A stretch of DNA of 64,000 bases, from NCBI GenBank assembly GCA_963680875.1, contig OY804578.1, forward strand, positions 98,423,689 through 98,487,688. Reading direction: 5' to 3'. A program made the translations under genes and the position numbers. This stretch comes from Bathymodiolus brooksi (Eukaryota; Mollusca; Bivalvia; Mytilida; Modiolidae). Below are positions 12,799 to 24,043 of this stretch, one piece after another; the first letter of the stretch is position 1, and each line of letters starts with the position of its first letter. The notes under the pieces are model-generated. The model was not told where the DNA came from. It did no database searches and saw only the letters and a list, made by a program, of their open reading frames with translations.

Positions 12799-13080
12799 TG
12801 GTACTGCTTTGACAACTATTTTACTTATTTTGTTCCAGTATTGTTATAAATACTGTTATAGTGACAGCCAGAACCTTTGAGTCGTAATGAAAGCGGGAGG
12901 TTTGGCGCCTTAAAATCTGATTCAACCCACCATTTCTTTAGAAATGCCTGTACCAAGTCAGGGTCATTACGGTTTTCACAGTTTTCCGGTTGTTGACTGA
13001 TTTTGTCTGTTTATATACTTATGAGTTTTGACTTTCCCTTTGGAAGATTGTTCGGAGTTCGGTAATTTTGTTATTACCCT
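12799..13080 (-). repeat. Repeat E copy 1
   Basis: Nearly identical to 25772-26049 over about 280 bp. Read on the minus strand it includes CTGACTTGGTACAGGCATTT, which I know as a phrase of an abundant repeat in mussel genomes. Its function is unknown to me. It begins sharply at GGTACTGCTTTGACAACT in both copies. Confidence 0.8.
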
Positions 13081-13390
13081 TATATACAGAAAATGTTAAG
13101 ATTTTTTTAAGTTGAGGATCGAACGTTAAAACGGCACATATCGATTGGAGTTTTTGTTGTGTACATTGACACCGGAAGTTCAGTGCCAGGCGTTCCATCG
13201 AAATCACGTGATCTGGCGGACGAAAATAAAAAAAATTTGACGGAATGAAAATGATTCGAAACAACCGTATTAACTTTTTATGTATCGCTGAATGCGTATC
13301 AGGTGTATATGTACTGTCAAGTGAAAATAAATAAACAGGGAGTAATGTAAAATAAAGTCAATTACGGAAACGACTTTTTGCTTTTATTAA

Positions 13391-13503
13391 ATGTAATGTT
13401 CGGTGTCATTTGTCTTGATGCCATTAAGCTTAATTTATAAACATTATAAAAAGTAATGTTTGGTGTTATTTGTCCTGATGGCATTAGTTGTAATATATAA
13501 ACA
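13391..13503 (+). repeat. Diverged tandem duplication, about 60 bp
   Basis: GTAATGTTCGGTGTCATTTG and GTAATGTTTGGTGTTATTTG begin two consecutive similar units, each continuing into GATG-CATTA and TATAAACA. Confidence 0.75.
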
Positions 13504-13769
13504 GAAACATCACTGTAACATAATATGATTTCCATAACCGGAGACGTCTTTGAATATGTCCTTGGTATGTTTGTTTACGTGATATATTCGAGTGACATAT
13601 TTCATGTTATCATGCATATCCAGAAGTTAGATAATTATATTATGCACATGGGTAAATAAGCAAAAGTAATCTAGAATGATTCTAATTTCATAGCGACAAT
13701 GTGTGAAGCAAGTGCATAAATATATAAAGATAAAAAAATCTTTAAATCGGGTAATAAGAAAAAAAAGAT

Positions 13770-13998
13770 AAAAACGTAGATACCAAATGTTATGCGCACG
13801 ACGCGTTTCTGGAATAACCTTCAGTAGGTAATCTCAAAGACAAGCAATTTAAAAATATTGTGGGAGCAAGAATAAGTTTGAAGATACCAAAGGGGTAATC
13901 AGAATATGTAAATCGAAATAGGACAGAAAACCAAAAGGCCTCAACAGGATAGCCAAAATCGGTTACGTTTTCCTATGTCTGAGGGAGGAGAACCTTAG
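13770..13998 (-). repeat. Repeat H copy
   Basis: Starts AAAACGTAGATACC on the plus strand and contains CGACGCGTTTCTGGAATAAC. The hammerhead-like core reads CTACTGA instead of CTGATGA, so it is broken, while GAAACGCGTC is kept. Confidence 0.75.
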
Positions 13999-14144
13999 TT
14001 TTAATAATAATTGTATGATTTAGGAACAGTTAATTTCGATAAGAAACATATCTAATAAACCATGTCAGTGAAAATATGTACGAAACAGTGTGTTTTGTAT
14101 TTGTTATTTACCTCACACTTAACTTTTTATTTTATATTAAAAGA

Positions 14145-14178
14145 GGATAATATGAAGCAGCCGGCCGCGATACTGGTA
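14145..14178 (+). repeat. Left terminal inverted repeat
   Basis: 34 bp matching the reverse complement of 15319-15352 without mismatch. It includes a GC-rich block (CAGCCGGCCGCG) unlike the surrounding sequence. Confidence 0.95.
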
Positions 14179-14347
14179 CTACAATACTGGTACACAATAC
14201 TGGTAATACCAGTATTTTACCAGTATCTTCCAGTATCTGCAATACTGGTACAGATACTGGTAAATACTAGTATTCCAGTATCTTCCAGAATTTTCCAGTA
14301 TCTGCAATACTAGAAGATACTGGTCATTGCCAAAATATGAGTATTGT

Positions 14348-14520
14348 AGATACCGAAGATTCTGGGAAATACTGGTAATACCAGTATTGCAGATACTGGA
14401 AGATTCTGGAAAATACTGGTAATACCAGTATTGCAGATACTGGAAGATTCTGGAAAATACTGGTAATACCAGTATTGCAGATACTGGAAAATACTGGTTA
14501 TACCAGTATTGCAGATATTG
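14348..14520 (+). repeat. 44-bp tandem unit, about four copies
   Basis: Units starting GATACTGGAAGATTCTGG lie at about 14392, 14436 and 14480, the last shortened by 10 bp. An earlier diverged unit precedes them. Each contains a perfect TACTGGTAATACCAGTA palindrome. Confidence 0.9.
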
Positions 14521-14690
14521 GAAGATTAGGTAGAATTCCGGTTAACCCGAGTTTTTATGTCTACATTATACTAAAAGAATTGAATATAATTCATACTCAT
14601 ACGTCATTTCTGCTGTACATAACATAAGAGGCAAAAGCCCTGTAATGTTAAAATATTTTGTATGGTCCCTTAGAGTTTGATATATATTGG

Positions 14691-14806
14691 TAAGGTAATT
14701 TGACATGACTGGACGGAGCCTAATACTAACGGTAAATACAATGAGCTGTGATTTACAGTTAGAATTAGGCTCTGCCCACTCGTGTCAAATTGCCAGATAC
14801 TAGAGT
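14691..14806. repeat. Central inverted repeat (hairpin) inside the transposon
   Basis: AATTTGACATGACTGGACGG to AGCCTAATACTAAC on the left matches the reverse complement of GTTAGAATTAGGCT to GTGTCAAATTGCC on the right, with a spacer of about 15 bases. The arms are roughly 45 bp with scattered mismatches. It could be the remains of an older element nested here. Confidence 0.85.
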
Positions 14807-15066
14807 TTCCAGTATTGTGTGTTTTACAATACTAGTATTACCAGTATTGCTGGATGAAGAATACTGGAGCTTCCAGTATTGTGTGTTTTACAATACTAGT
14901 ATTACCAGTATTGCTGGATGAAGAATACTAGAGTTTCCAGTATTGTGTGCTTTACAATACTAGTATTACCAGTATTGTTGGATGAAGAATACTGGAGCTT
15001 CCAGTATCGTGTGTTTTACAATACTAGTATTACCAGTATTGTTGGATGAAGAATACTGGAGCTTCC
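14803..15066 (+). repeat. 64-bp tandem unit, about four copies
   Basis: Units beginning GAG(T/C)TTCCAGTATTGTGTG recur at 14803, 14867, 14931 and 14995. Each ends in GCTGGATGAAGAATACT or a close variant. Confidence 0.9.
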
Positions 15067-15318
15067 GGTATTGTGCATAGATCAACGATTCTGGTATTCC
15101 AGTATTGTAAATGCACGATACTGGTACATCCAGTATTGTATATGTACGATACTGGTATTACTAGTATTGTAACATTACAATACTGGTATTTCTAGTATTG
15201 TACAGTGTTACAATACTGGTATTACCAGTATTGTAATATTTGCAATACTGGTATTTCCAGTATTGTGAATATTATAATACTGGTAATACTAGTATTGTAA
15301 ATATTACAATACTGGTAA

Positions 15319-15352
15319 TACCAGTATCGCGGCCGGCTGCTTCATATTATCC
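15319..15352 (-). repeat. Right terminal inverted repeat
   Basis: Perfect inverted match of 14145-14178, followed directly by the TTAAAAGA target duplicate. Confidence 0.95.
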
Positions 15353-15417
15353 TTAAAAGATATATGTTTGCTTGATATTTACATTTCCTTTATAATGGTT
15401 CTTTAAAAACTAAGGTC

Positions 15418-15600
15418 AATCACCCTCAGGTATAAGAAAACTAGACCGATTTTGTCTTTCCTGGTAAAGGCTTTTGGGTTACTACCTCCCAAAGAATTTA
15501 GAATTATTTGGCTTATTTGGGTGAATATGAACGTAAGTGATGATGATTATTGCAGGAACGCACCGTGTGTACCAAATTATATATCTTCGTTTTTATTACT
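15418..15600 (+). repeat. Repeat H copy
   Basis: Diverged sense copy: CCCTCAGGTATAAGA, then CTCCCAAAGAATTTAGAATT, TTGGCTTATTTGG and a decayed core (GTGATGATGATTATTGCAGG, AACGCACC). The core is not intact. Confidence 0.65.
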
Positions 15601-15810
15601 TGTATACTGCAATAATTTAATTTGATGTGAATACTGCAATCTGATTGGCTGATCCACCTGGAGAAACTTTGGTTATACTTGATAATCTGGGTTGGTATTA
15701 TGACGTCGCCAGCATATTCATTCGCCAACGCCAAATTCAAATAGTCCAATGAAATAATCGTAATTAAAATAGAGGAATCATTAAATTGTGTAGCAAAAAG
15801 TAAATTACAA

Positions 15811-15960
15811 GGAATATTTAAGATTTTTGAACAGGTTATATTTGTGTAACCTGGTCTGGAACATTATACGCTTTTCATAAACCGCTTCGCGGTTTACTAA
15901 GCATAAACTTCCCCAACCAAGGTTACATCGTATAACCTGTTCAAAAATGTAACATATTCC
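15811..15960. mobile_element. Foldback (palindromic) element
   Basis: The arm GGAATATTTAAGATTTTTGA plus ACAGGTTATA is the near reverse complement of TATAACCTGT plus TCAAAAATGTAACATATTCC at the right end. The centre is a perfect hairpin, AAACCGCTTCGCGGTTT. Length 150 bp; no coding content. Confidence 0.88.
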
Positions 15961-16175
15961 TTAAATAATGCTCAGAACTCATTATTGTATCTCCAAGTGA
16001 GTAGTGAGCGACAGCTTTGCAAATCAGCAGTACTTTTTAACCTCTGATCGATAAATAATTCTCTCGAATTATCAAGAAAACAGAAGAGAATCACTCATTA
16101 AAACTGTGATTTCTCCTTTGTAACCGTGATATTCAAACACAATATGCTAAAAGCGTTATCCATTATCTTAACAAA

Positions 16176-16330
16176 ATCGTAGATATTAAACTTAGTGCGC
16201 CCGACGCGTTTCTGGAATAACTTTCATCAGGTAGCTCAATATAGAAGGATTAGAAAGCCAAATAAATTAAATGTGTTTGGGTGCAATAAAACCAAAGGAT
16301 CTGTACACGATAGTCAAAATCAGACAAGGC
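16176..16330 (-). repeat. Repeat H copy
   Basis: Antisense copy starting AAATCGTAGATATTAAACTT. The minus strand reads CTGATGAAAG and GAAACGCGTC, so the catalytic-like core is intact, but the flanking arms (GAGCTAC and GGGCGC) do not pair well. Confidence 0.75.
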
Positions 16331-16950
16331 CACCTATGGAATTAGCAATTAAGCAATTAAGCGATGTTTCTCCTATGCAAACAATGTCAGTTCGTGCTTT
16401 GTCAGCATGCAGAACAACATAACTGTCTTGATGGTTAGAGCGATACTTTACAGAATCTGTGTCTGTGAAAATAGATGTAGCATTTGTGGTCATTAACCCA
16501 TTTTGTAGCCTTGAATTATAATCTAACTTAAGCATTGTTTTCCTCATTAACCCATTAAGTCTTTGAATTATAGTTCGACTGATATAAACGACCTCACAGC
16601 ATTTAACCATTAGGAGATATGGCAAAAACTTCTATGCCTAAAGTAACATCATGTTAGTTATCTATTTCGATGTCTTACACCAGATAGTGAACTTACATTA
16701 ACTCAATTGTGCAAAAATAGAAGTGAAACAAATGATAAATTAAAGCAAAAAACGCATGTAAGGTGATTATAATATAACAATATGACGACCGGATCTCTGT
16801 TTGGGTCATTGGTATATTCGCAAACCAGACACTGCTTTACATGTGTCACTATATATTTTCGTATCTTCCAACTCGCCTGGTAGGCAGATTCAGAGATTGA
16901 TGTTTGAAATTACGTAATCAGTATTTATAGACAGGGGGTACGGAATAGGA

Positions 16951-17112
16951 TAATATTTTATATACTTATTGACTGGGTATGAGGGAATAGCAAGTTTGTT
17001 GTCCCCGAGACTCTGACTATTGACCGAGGCGAAGCCGAGGTCAATAGTCGGTGTCGAGGGGACAACAAACTTGCTATTCCCGAATACACAGTCTATAAGT
17101 ATTTTATTATAC
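16951..17112. mobile_element. Foldback element
   Basis: Near-perfect palindrome of about 160 bp. GGGAATAGCAAGTTTGTTGT and GACTATTGACC on the left mirror GGTCAATAGTC and ACAACAAACTTGCTATTCCC on the right, with GAGGCGAAGCCGA in the centre. The outer parts (ATACTTATTGACTG) also mirror the right side (CAGTCTATAAGTAT). Confidence 0.9.
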
Positions 17113-17273
17113 CGAAAAACATTAGACTCATGTTTTGCCAGTATTTTGCATTATAAATCTGAATATTGTCTCATGGACATTTTTATGCTATTTCCTCAGT
17201 CATTCGTAAGAGTTTGATTCTTTTGAGAAAGTAGACTTCAACATAAATTTACATGGTGACTACAAGATGAAAA

Positions 17274-17405
17274 TTTAGAATTTTTTTGAAATTTTGAAAT
17301 TTTGTGAAAATTTTGAAATTTTATGAAAACTAAAATTTTTTAATTTTTTGAAAATTTTGAAATCTTGTGAAAATTTTGTTTTTTTTTTTAATTTTTTGAA
17401 AATTT
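17274..17405 (+). repeat. Low-complexity AATTTTGAAA run
   Basis: Irregular repetition of GAAATTTT and GAAAATTTT motifs with a run of nine T near 17380. Open frames across it are artefacts of composition. Confidence 0.85.
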
Positions 17406-17840
17406 CGCAGTTTTCGTTTATAGACGATGAAGTCCGAGTGTTCCGAATAAACATAAAACTTTTATCCAATCCGGTCGCAGAACTAAAAATCCGCGAAAAC
17501 GATTCACATTGCCAGTCCATAGTCTTAAAAACTATGAACCGCTCAATAGTCAAACAACTGGAAAAGGAGAAAAATAGCAATTTTAATGTAGAAAATTTTG
17601 TAGTGATGTTAATATACTGAGGTACAATAAATATAACTATTGATTTAATAAGCATAAGAACGTCTGTCTATTAATACGATGTCTCATATATCTTGCTTGA
17701 AAATATAATGTATCGATTGAATTTCACCTTCTCACATTCTCGACCATGACTGATTATGGTAGTCTAGAATTAGTTGAGAAACGGGTCCACCAATCAGTAC
17801 ATAAATACGACCATGATATTTCTGAATTGATAGACATTTG

Positions 17841-18046
17841 GTAACCACTAACGTTGTGAGTTTGAATCCCGCTCATGGCGAGGTATGCTCATTACAACAT
17901 TATGTAATAACGTTTGTCAGTGACTTCCGTCAGGTCAGTGGTTTTCTCCGGGTACCCCGGTTTCCTCCACCAATAAAGCTGACCGTCACGGAAAGACTGA
18001 AATATTGTTGAAAGAGGCGTTAGACACCATAACCCTAACCCTAACT
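17841..18046 (+). mobile_element. SINE-A copy with telomere-like tail
   Basis: Sense copy with box B (GAGTTTGAATCCCGC), TTTCTCCGGGTACCCCGGTT and a tail ending CACCATAACCCTAACCCTAA. The tRNA-like 5-prime head is diverged or truncated. A further tail fragment (AGTGGCGTTAAACACTATAA) lies near 18130-18150. Confidence 0.85.
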
Positions 18047-18159
18047 CCATATGAGGTCGAGTTTATGCAAAATCTTATCAAAGACAAAAAAAATACACAA
18101 GTTAAAGCATAATCACACTTTCAGGTAAGTGGCGTTAAACACTATAACTCCTACCTCAT

Positions 18160-19174
18160 GTTTTGTAGCATTGCATCTGGATGATTGCGTATTTTGCAGG
18201 AGTAGTATTTTTTCTAAAGGACTTCTTGATTAGGGAAACATACCATAGCATAATATATCCATTGGGATGAAACAGACAGGAATGTTTATAGCTAAAAACG
18301 AATATCATATTGGAAAATCAAATTCATCATATTTCCAAACATCCTTCAACACAGTTGCCCCTCACTGTCAAAATCAAAATGCTACTCTAATTCCGATGCG
18401 GAAACCCGTCAAATATGCCCTAATATTGAGTTCACAGCAATATATTAACATACCATAATATTGACATTGAACCTGGACGAACGTCTTTTGAAGTGTATTA
18501 CAATTCTACTCAAGATGAACAAAATTAGTAATTAGTTTCATAGAAAGTTTAGATTGAAGCTGTAAAATGTGTAACTGAAGAGACTGCACTCCAACCAAGT
18601 GATACCAATTGGGAAAAAAAGTATCAAAGTGTTCAACAACAATGAAAAAAAATATACCTAAGTGTAATTTACGTAATTGCAGAATGGACCTACTACGATC
18701 AATAAATTTAAATAAGAAAACATGTCTCGAAGACCTAACCAGTCCTGGTAAATCATAACATTTTTGCTAAATAACTTTAAACTGTATCTGCCGCAATGCC
18801 ACCATATTTGACATACAGTCCATTAGAATTACATTTTCATTAGTAATGATAGAATTTGGGAATTTCATGGTATCAATGTCTATAAATGATATCTAACGAC
18901 GTTTTTGCTCATTTATCAGCCATTTACCAATAACAGCTATCTTTATTATTGTACATTTTGTTCGTCTGTCGATCAAGAAATCAACGGAGCACGTATTTTT
19001 TTTTACAGTTGTTTCCAAGTGATATGTATAAGTTGGCTGCATCCTTCAACACGACTGACAGAACAGAAAAAGTTTAATAAATAAAGCCATATCCCGAACT
19101 AATCTTTTCTATAAAAACCAGAATGTGCAATACTCAGTGTCGTTCATATCAATTGTGTTCAATTTGCTGAATAA
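18160..19174. other. No recognised feature
   Basis: AT-rich sequence without a supported gene. The open frame at 18267-18458 has no recognisable motif. Confidence 0.5.
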
Positions 19175-19374
19175 AGACGAGTTTGAATCCGTAAATCTAA
19201 GGACAGACAACATAATACCCAAAAGAAAAAGGACACAAGGACAAACAACGATTTACAAAACATTATGCATAAAACTAAAGATCAAGTAACACGACCCCTA
19301 CTAAATCCGGGGATGAACTCAGGTTCTCTGGAAGGGTGAGCATTTCCTGCTCCATCTATGGCACCCCTCTCTAG
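19175..19374 (+). repeat. Repeat C copy
   Basis: Contains GACAGACAACATAATACC, AAAAGAAAAAGGACACAAGG, AACGATTTACAAAAC and CACGACCCCTACTAAA in family order, ending near GCTCCATCTATGGCACC. Confidence 0.75.
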
Positions 19375-20119
19375 ATGTTCTATCAACTATAATGCCATAT
19401 ATTTTGGACAACACGGAAGATGTTCATTGTATGCATAGCCTATAGAAAATATGGTCAATCTACGTTTTTTCCGAATACTGCTTACAAGTGTTAAACCTTT
19501 CCTTAGGTTTTTAATCTGCTATTTATCAAAAGTATGATCGTGATATCATTATTGATGATATTGGCAACTTTTACTTATAATCATATTATTTTGGACTCTC
19601 AAATTGCAAAACTTAAAAGAATTTTAAAAATCAATTCTAAAAGCAATATTCATTTTTTTATATTAAAGTATGACGTAGAAGAAGCAGATACACAAGTTAT
19701 CATCAATAAGCAATGTCAACACTTTTTAAATTAGAAAATAAAATGTAATGGAAACAAACAAGTCTTTCATTTTTGAATATTTGTTTGTTTTTCTGAAATA
19801 TATTATTTTCTTCCCACATCTAATTGTTGAAAGACTGTATCATTTTATCACTCCCTCGCAAAATGTTAATATTAATAAGAAGTTGAGAAATAGGAGGGTT
19901 CATGTCTTATTTACATTATTTGTGTTTGTTTGCGCATAGTGATGTCGAACACATATTGTGTTGTGTTTTCTTTTATTTTGTTTGTCTTCGCCTTTGATTA
20001 TATTTTAGAGAAAATAGTGTGTGTATATATAGAATTAAATAATATGTCATGTACAAGAAAGACATAGTCTTTTAAATTATTTGCATTTCCAAACCTTCTT
20101 ACTATGAGCGTGCCTGATG
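19375..20119. other. Mostly unassigned; short C'-like stretch
   Basis: No gene is seen. At 19890-19990 the phrase CATGTCTTATTTACATTATT and its flank resemble 23878-23970, the reversed start of a C' copy, suggesting a truncated antisense fragment. Confidence 0.45.
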
Positions 20120-20330
20120 AAGACGAGTTTCAAGATACCAAAGGGATACCCAGAATCCATCAATGGAAGAAGGACAGACAATATAATGGCCAAAAGAAAA
20201 AGGACAACGAACGATCTACAAAACACTGTACAGAAAACTAAAGATCGACCAACACGAACCCCATTAAAAATCAGGGGTGAACTCATGTGATCCGGTTATG
20301 TAGGCAATTTCTGCTCCATTATTGGCACAA
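20120..20330 (+). repeat. Repeat C copy
   Basis: AGACGAGTTTCAAGATACCA, then GGACAGACAATATAATGGCC and AAAAGAAAAAGGACAACGAA, ending near TTTCTGCTCCATTATTGGCA. Its reverse frame (20077-20286) is repeat sequence, not a gene. Confidence 0.85.
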
Positions 20331-20843
20331 GACTATGCCAGAAATGCATCTTGTGTAATGACTTATAAGATTACTGTTTTATTATCACACAGTCATAATA
20401 CATTTTGTTGTACAGAATTAGAACGCGACGTCTAATATGCTGAGACAGCTGGAATGCCACCATATTACCATATTTGTCATATAATCCATTGGAATTGAGT
20501 AATGATGGAACACTGTCAAGTCCTGTAAAAGTTTAAATAAATGATCTCTAAATGACGTTTTGGTGGATCTACATGGGAATGGTTCTGTTAAATTTTCCAA
20601 TTTTTTCATATCTTGTTCCGGAAATCAACTTTGCCAAATGGTAAATTCTGGTCACAAGTGTTTGTCTGTTCCCAAAATCAGGTCAAATGATTCCGTCGGG
20701 GTTAATCGTTTATGATTAGTCAAACGTGTGATCGTCTTATATAATTATTGATTATAATGTCGAGTCTTCAACTTACTCAATATAAATCCCTAATTGCGAA
20801 ATACACATTTTAATAATAATTTCAATCTGTAGTATTTCTACTA

Positions 20844-21199
20844 AGAAACGTTTGAAGATACCATATGGGTAATCAAAAGTCACGAACGAAGACCTACATA
20901 CACCACAATGGCCACATATGGATAATCAAAAGTCATGAATGAAGACCTACATTGTACATACACCACAATGGCCACACATGGGTAATCAAGTCATGTACAA
21001 AGACCTACATACACCACAATGGCCACATATGGGTAATCAAAAGCCATGAACGAAGACCTACATACACCACAATGGCCATAAGAAAAAGGACGAAAGGACA
21101 AATTACAACACATAAAAACTAAAGACCGAGCAACACGAACCCTACTAAAAACTAGTGGGTGCTCCGGAAGAATAATGAGTTCCTGCTCCACAAGTGTAA
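20844..21199 (+). repeat. Repeat C copy expanded by an internal minisatellite
   Basis: The usual 5-prime part of repeat C is followed at about 20863-21078 by four tandem units of 51-58 bp, each ending CATACACCACAATGGCCA. After the array the normal C sequence resumes (AAGAAAAAGGACGAAAGGAC) and ends near TTCCTGCTCCACAAGTGTAA. Confidence 0.88.
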
Positions 21200-21526
21200 C
21201 TCGCTGTACAACTAACTAAATATAAAACTTTATTTACAAAACATAAAAAAAAAGATTGTAATAAATTTTACAATCGATATTTTTTTTTATTAAATTATCG
21301 CGAAGAACCAGGATATAAACAAAGCCTCATCAAATAGAAATGTCTACACTTTTTAAATTTTATATTGGAAAAAATATATAAATAGAGGCAAAGGAAGCAG
21401 ACAAGCTTCGCAGTGCTTGTAAATACTTGTACATTTGTATTTGTTTATTTATTCTAATTTTCTTCCTATTTCTGTTTATTGAAAATGATATAGCATTGTG
21501 TTACCACTGCGACGTTGATATTTAGT

Positions 21527-21680
21527 GGGTGGGATGATTGATTGCTCTTTAACACCAAAATGAGCAATTTATCAGCTATTTCCTGTCAAGAACGAGTTAC
21601 ATTCGATGAGATGATAATGACTCCCGCTTTGTGCCAACCCAACATGCTTAGTTGCGTATATATGCTGGAGGGAGGTTGTC
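21527..21680 (-). mobile_element. SINE-D fragment
   Basis: GATTGATTGCTCTTTAACAC and CGAGTTACATTCGATGAGAT match the tail part of SINE-D elements at 48662 and 61700. Truncated. Confidence 0.6.
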
Positions 21681-21740
21681 CCGAGTATCAATAAATTACA
21701 TTATTTGGGAAATATGAATTTTCAAGAAAAATATATATAT

Positions 21741-21858
21741 TGCTCCCTAAGCTTTAAATTATTTGGCTTTCCAATCTTTCAACTTTGACCTTACCTGATG
21801 AAGGTTATTCCAGAAACGTGTCATGCGCACTAAATTTGATATCTACGTTTTTATTTAT
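21741..21858 (+). repeat. Repeat H copy (sense)
   Basis: GCTTTAAATTATTTGGCTTT, then CCTGATGAAGGTTATTCCAG and AAACGTGTC, ending TTTGATATCTACGTTTTTAT. The core CTGATGA / GAAAC / GTC is intact; the flanking arms do not pair. Confidence 0.85.
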
Positions 21859-22699
21859 TTTTTGCTATTAAGCCAGGTCAAAGCTGAAGAGCTCACAACT
21901 GCACAGATGATATCATCGTGTGTTAATAGTCCACCAGCAGAAGTAAATATTATGTCATTTACTAGACAGTATTGGTCGGTTTTTTACACAGAATTGCAAA
22001 GCGTCTATTAATATTGAATTCACATTAGTGCTGATTAAATCCTGTAATTTCTCTGTACCAATTTAAATCAACGATCACCAAGAGATGGTTTGACTAATCT
22101 ACAAGCATGTCAATCTGTAATATTTTCCATCTCTAGACCCATAAATCTATTGAGTACGTAAATATGCCACAGTTTTCGTTCTATGTAATAAGGATGGAGA
22201 CAATCTACTATTGTTTTGGGGTTATCAACTGAGTGGAAGATGTGCGGCACACACGCACGTAGTTCGTTACATACAAAGAAATATTAGAGTTAAGACGTCT
22301 AGACTTGGAAACATCTAGGTGCTGCAAAAGGAACACACACAGAGTGCACAAATATTGATATGTTTCGAAGATATTGACGATTGGAATGCAAAACTTATCA
22401 TAAAAATAGAGCACACAAATGGACAAAAACTCGAACACGATCCCCCCTAAGAATGCACGAATGAAACAATCTGCTCCCATAAGGGTGAGTTCACCTGTTT
22501 CTATATAGATACAAATCTTCTTTATTTCACGATGGATGCATGAGTAAGATAAAAACGCATTGCACAAACTAAACATAATCTTCAATTGAATTAAAAGCAA
22601 GACTCTCTAAATTGAGAAAATATCTTTTTTTCTGTTATCATGATATTTTTGTATGATATTACTGTGGTTAACAAAAACAGCTCTTGCAGTAGGAATAGT

Positions 22700-22890
22700 T
22701 AGAAGATATCAAGGGGGTAATCAGAATCCGTAAATCGAAGGAAAGACAACACAATGTCAAATGAAAAATGACATAAGGACAAACAAGCACTACACAGAAA
22801 GCTAAAGATCGAGCTACACGAACCCCACTAAACACCAGAGGTGAACTCGGGTGTTCCAGAAGGGTGGGCAGGGCACTCGTCGTGTTACTA
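22700..22890 (+). repeat. Repeat C copy
   Basis: AGAAGATATCAAGGGGGTAA, then GACATAAGGACAAACAAGCA, CTAAAGATCGAGCTACACGA and a TCGTGTTAC end. Confidence 0.85.
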
Positions 22891-23244
22891 TAGTTACAAT
22901 CCCGGTCATGAATCACAAATGAGGAAAGGACTGGAAAGTGCTTACGACAAGTGGACCATATTCGTGATCATTTGTGACACAAATATTCCGGAACATACAC
23001 TTACAGAATTGTAATAAGATGGTGAAATAATACATGAAGAATAATTGACAACAAGAAACGACACATCAAACACATGAGTCAATGCATATGAATGGAAATA
23101 AACTTTTCAACTAAATTCTGAATATGATCAATCTCCTTCAGGTATGCAATGTATCAAACCTTCGCTCGCTGACTTGGGCTATCCTAATGACCTCACTGTC
23201 GGAACAGTTCCAAAATCCAATAGAAAGGTCGTAGAAAGAGAAAA

Positions 23245-23432
23245 TAAACGTTAGAGAAACCCGAAGGTGCAATCAAGAAGGAACACCCAGAGAAACTGGC
23301 AACATTAGGTACACAATACACAGGACGAAGACGAACACAACACAGAAAACTAAAAAATATGAGCAACACGGATCACACCAAAACCCGGGGGTGAACTCTT
23401 TTTATAAGACACCCGTCGTGTTACTCAAATAT
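23245..23432 (+). repeat. Repeat C' copy
   Basis: AAACGTTAGAGAAACCCGAA, CACCCAGAGAAACTGGCAAC, ACACAGGACGAAGACGAACA and an end at CGTCGTGTTACTC. It shares the C terminal part but has a different 5-prime half. A reversed fragment with the same start lies at 23935-24043. Confidence 0.75.
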
Positions 23433-23481
23433 ACAACCAAGTCTGGTAAAGGTCTTGGTAGTGATAGAGGAAAGAAAACAT

Positions 23482-23700
23482 CTACGTAAAAAGTAAAAGA
23501 TCCATTGTCATTTGAGATACGGATATTTTGTAACCGTCAATCATATTGTGATGACGACCGTACAATTTTTGTAGCAATGTCTTCAACCTAGGAGCAACGT
23601 AGCCTTGTTTGAGTAGCTTTTCCGGCAGCAGCTGTGCAAAATTGATACTCCAAACACAAATATATGGCAGCTCAGTTTTCTTGTTTTGTACAGGCACATC
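23482..23700 (-). pseudogene. Fossil of a reverse-transcriptase polyprotein C-terminus
   Basis: The minus-strand frame contains EKLLKQGYVAPRLKTLLQKL followed by YGRHHNMIDGYKISVSQM. This is the segment that follows SYGxYISQL in the retroelement protein also seen at 2606 and 32310. The expected SYGVYISQL block is degraded here (PYICVWSINFAQL). No reverse transcriptase motif is upstream. The open frame runs to 23865 but only the part near this motif is recognisable. Dead 3-prime fragment. Confidence 0.55.
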
Positions 23701-23934
23701 AATAAAATGCGGCGGGGTTAAGCTAGTTCCATGGATCCAAATCTCCCCTATTAGTGCAATGATGCGGCCATGCATTTCTTTTACCCATGAGAGTAAAATG
23801 TCAATCCTCACATATAAAAGGGATAGTACTGTTCTTAAAAACGATGTTCGGTTCGTCTTTACCACCTGTTGCTTTTAAGAGGGGTTATGTCTTATTCACG
23901 TTATTTGTATTTGTTTGCGTATAGTGGTGTCCAA

Positions 23935-24043
23935 CACATATTGGGTTGTGTTTTTGCTTTGTTTTTCTTCGTCTTGTGTACCCTATGTTGCAAATTCCTC
24001 TGGATTGTCCTTTTTGATTCCCCCTTCGGTATTTTCTAACGTT
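23935..24043 (-). repeat. Repeat C' fragment, antisense
   Basis: TTCTTCGTCTTGTGTACCCT and TTTTCTAACGTTTA are the reverse complement of the C' start and body. Confidence 0.65.

Larger units (their letters stand above)
14145..15352. mobile_element. Non-autonomous DNA transposon, 1208 bp, rich in palindromes
   Basis: The element is bounded by perfect 34-bp terminal inverted repeats beginning GGATAATATGAAGCAGCCGG and flanked on both sides by TTAAAAGA (14137-14144 and 15353-15360), an exact 8-bp target duplication. It encodes no protein. Both halves consist of short palindromes of the form AATACTGGTAATACCAGTAT, arranged as a 44-bp tandem unit on the left and a 64-bp unit on the right. A central hairpin lies at 14691-14806. 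Eight-bp duplications fit hAT-like, P-like or Merlin-like transposases; the GGATAA start is not the usual CAGNG start of hAT, so the superfamily stays open. The perfect ends suggest recent mobility. Confidence 0.93.

Noticed and set aside
17275..17655. 126-residue open frame on the minus strand
   Set aside because: Its C-terminal half is the GAAATTTT low-complexity run read as a KFSQNFKI-type repeat.
22208..22600. 130-residue open frame on the minus strand
   Set aside because: No motif; it lies between repeat copies and its composition is that of the surrounding DNA.
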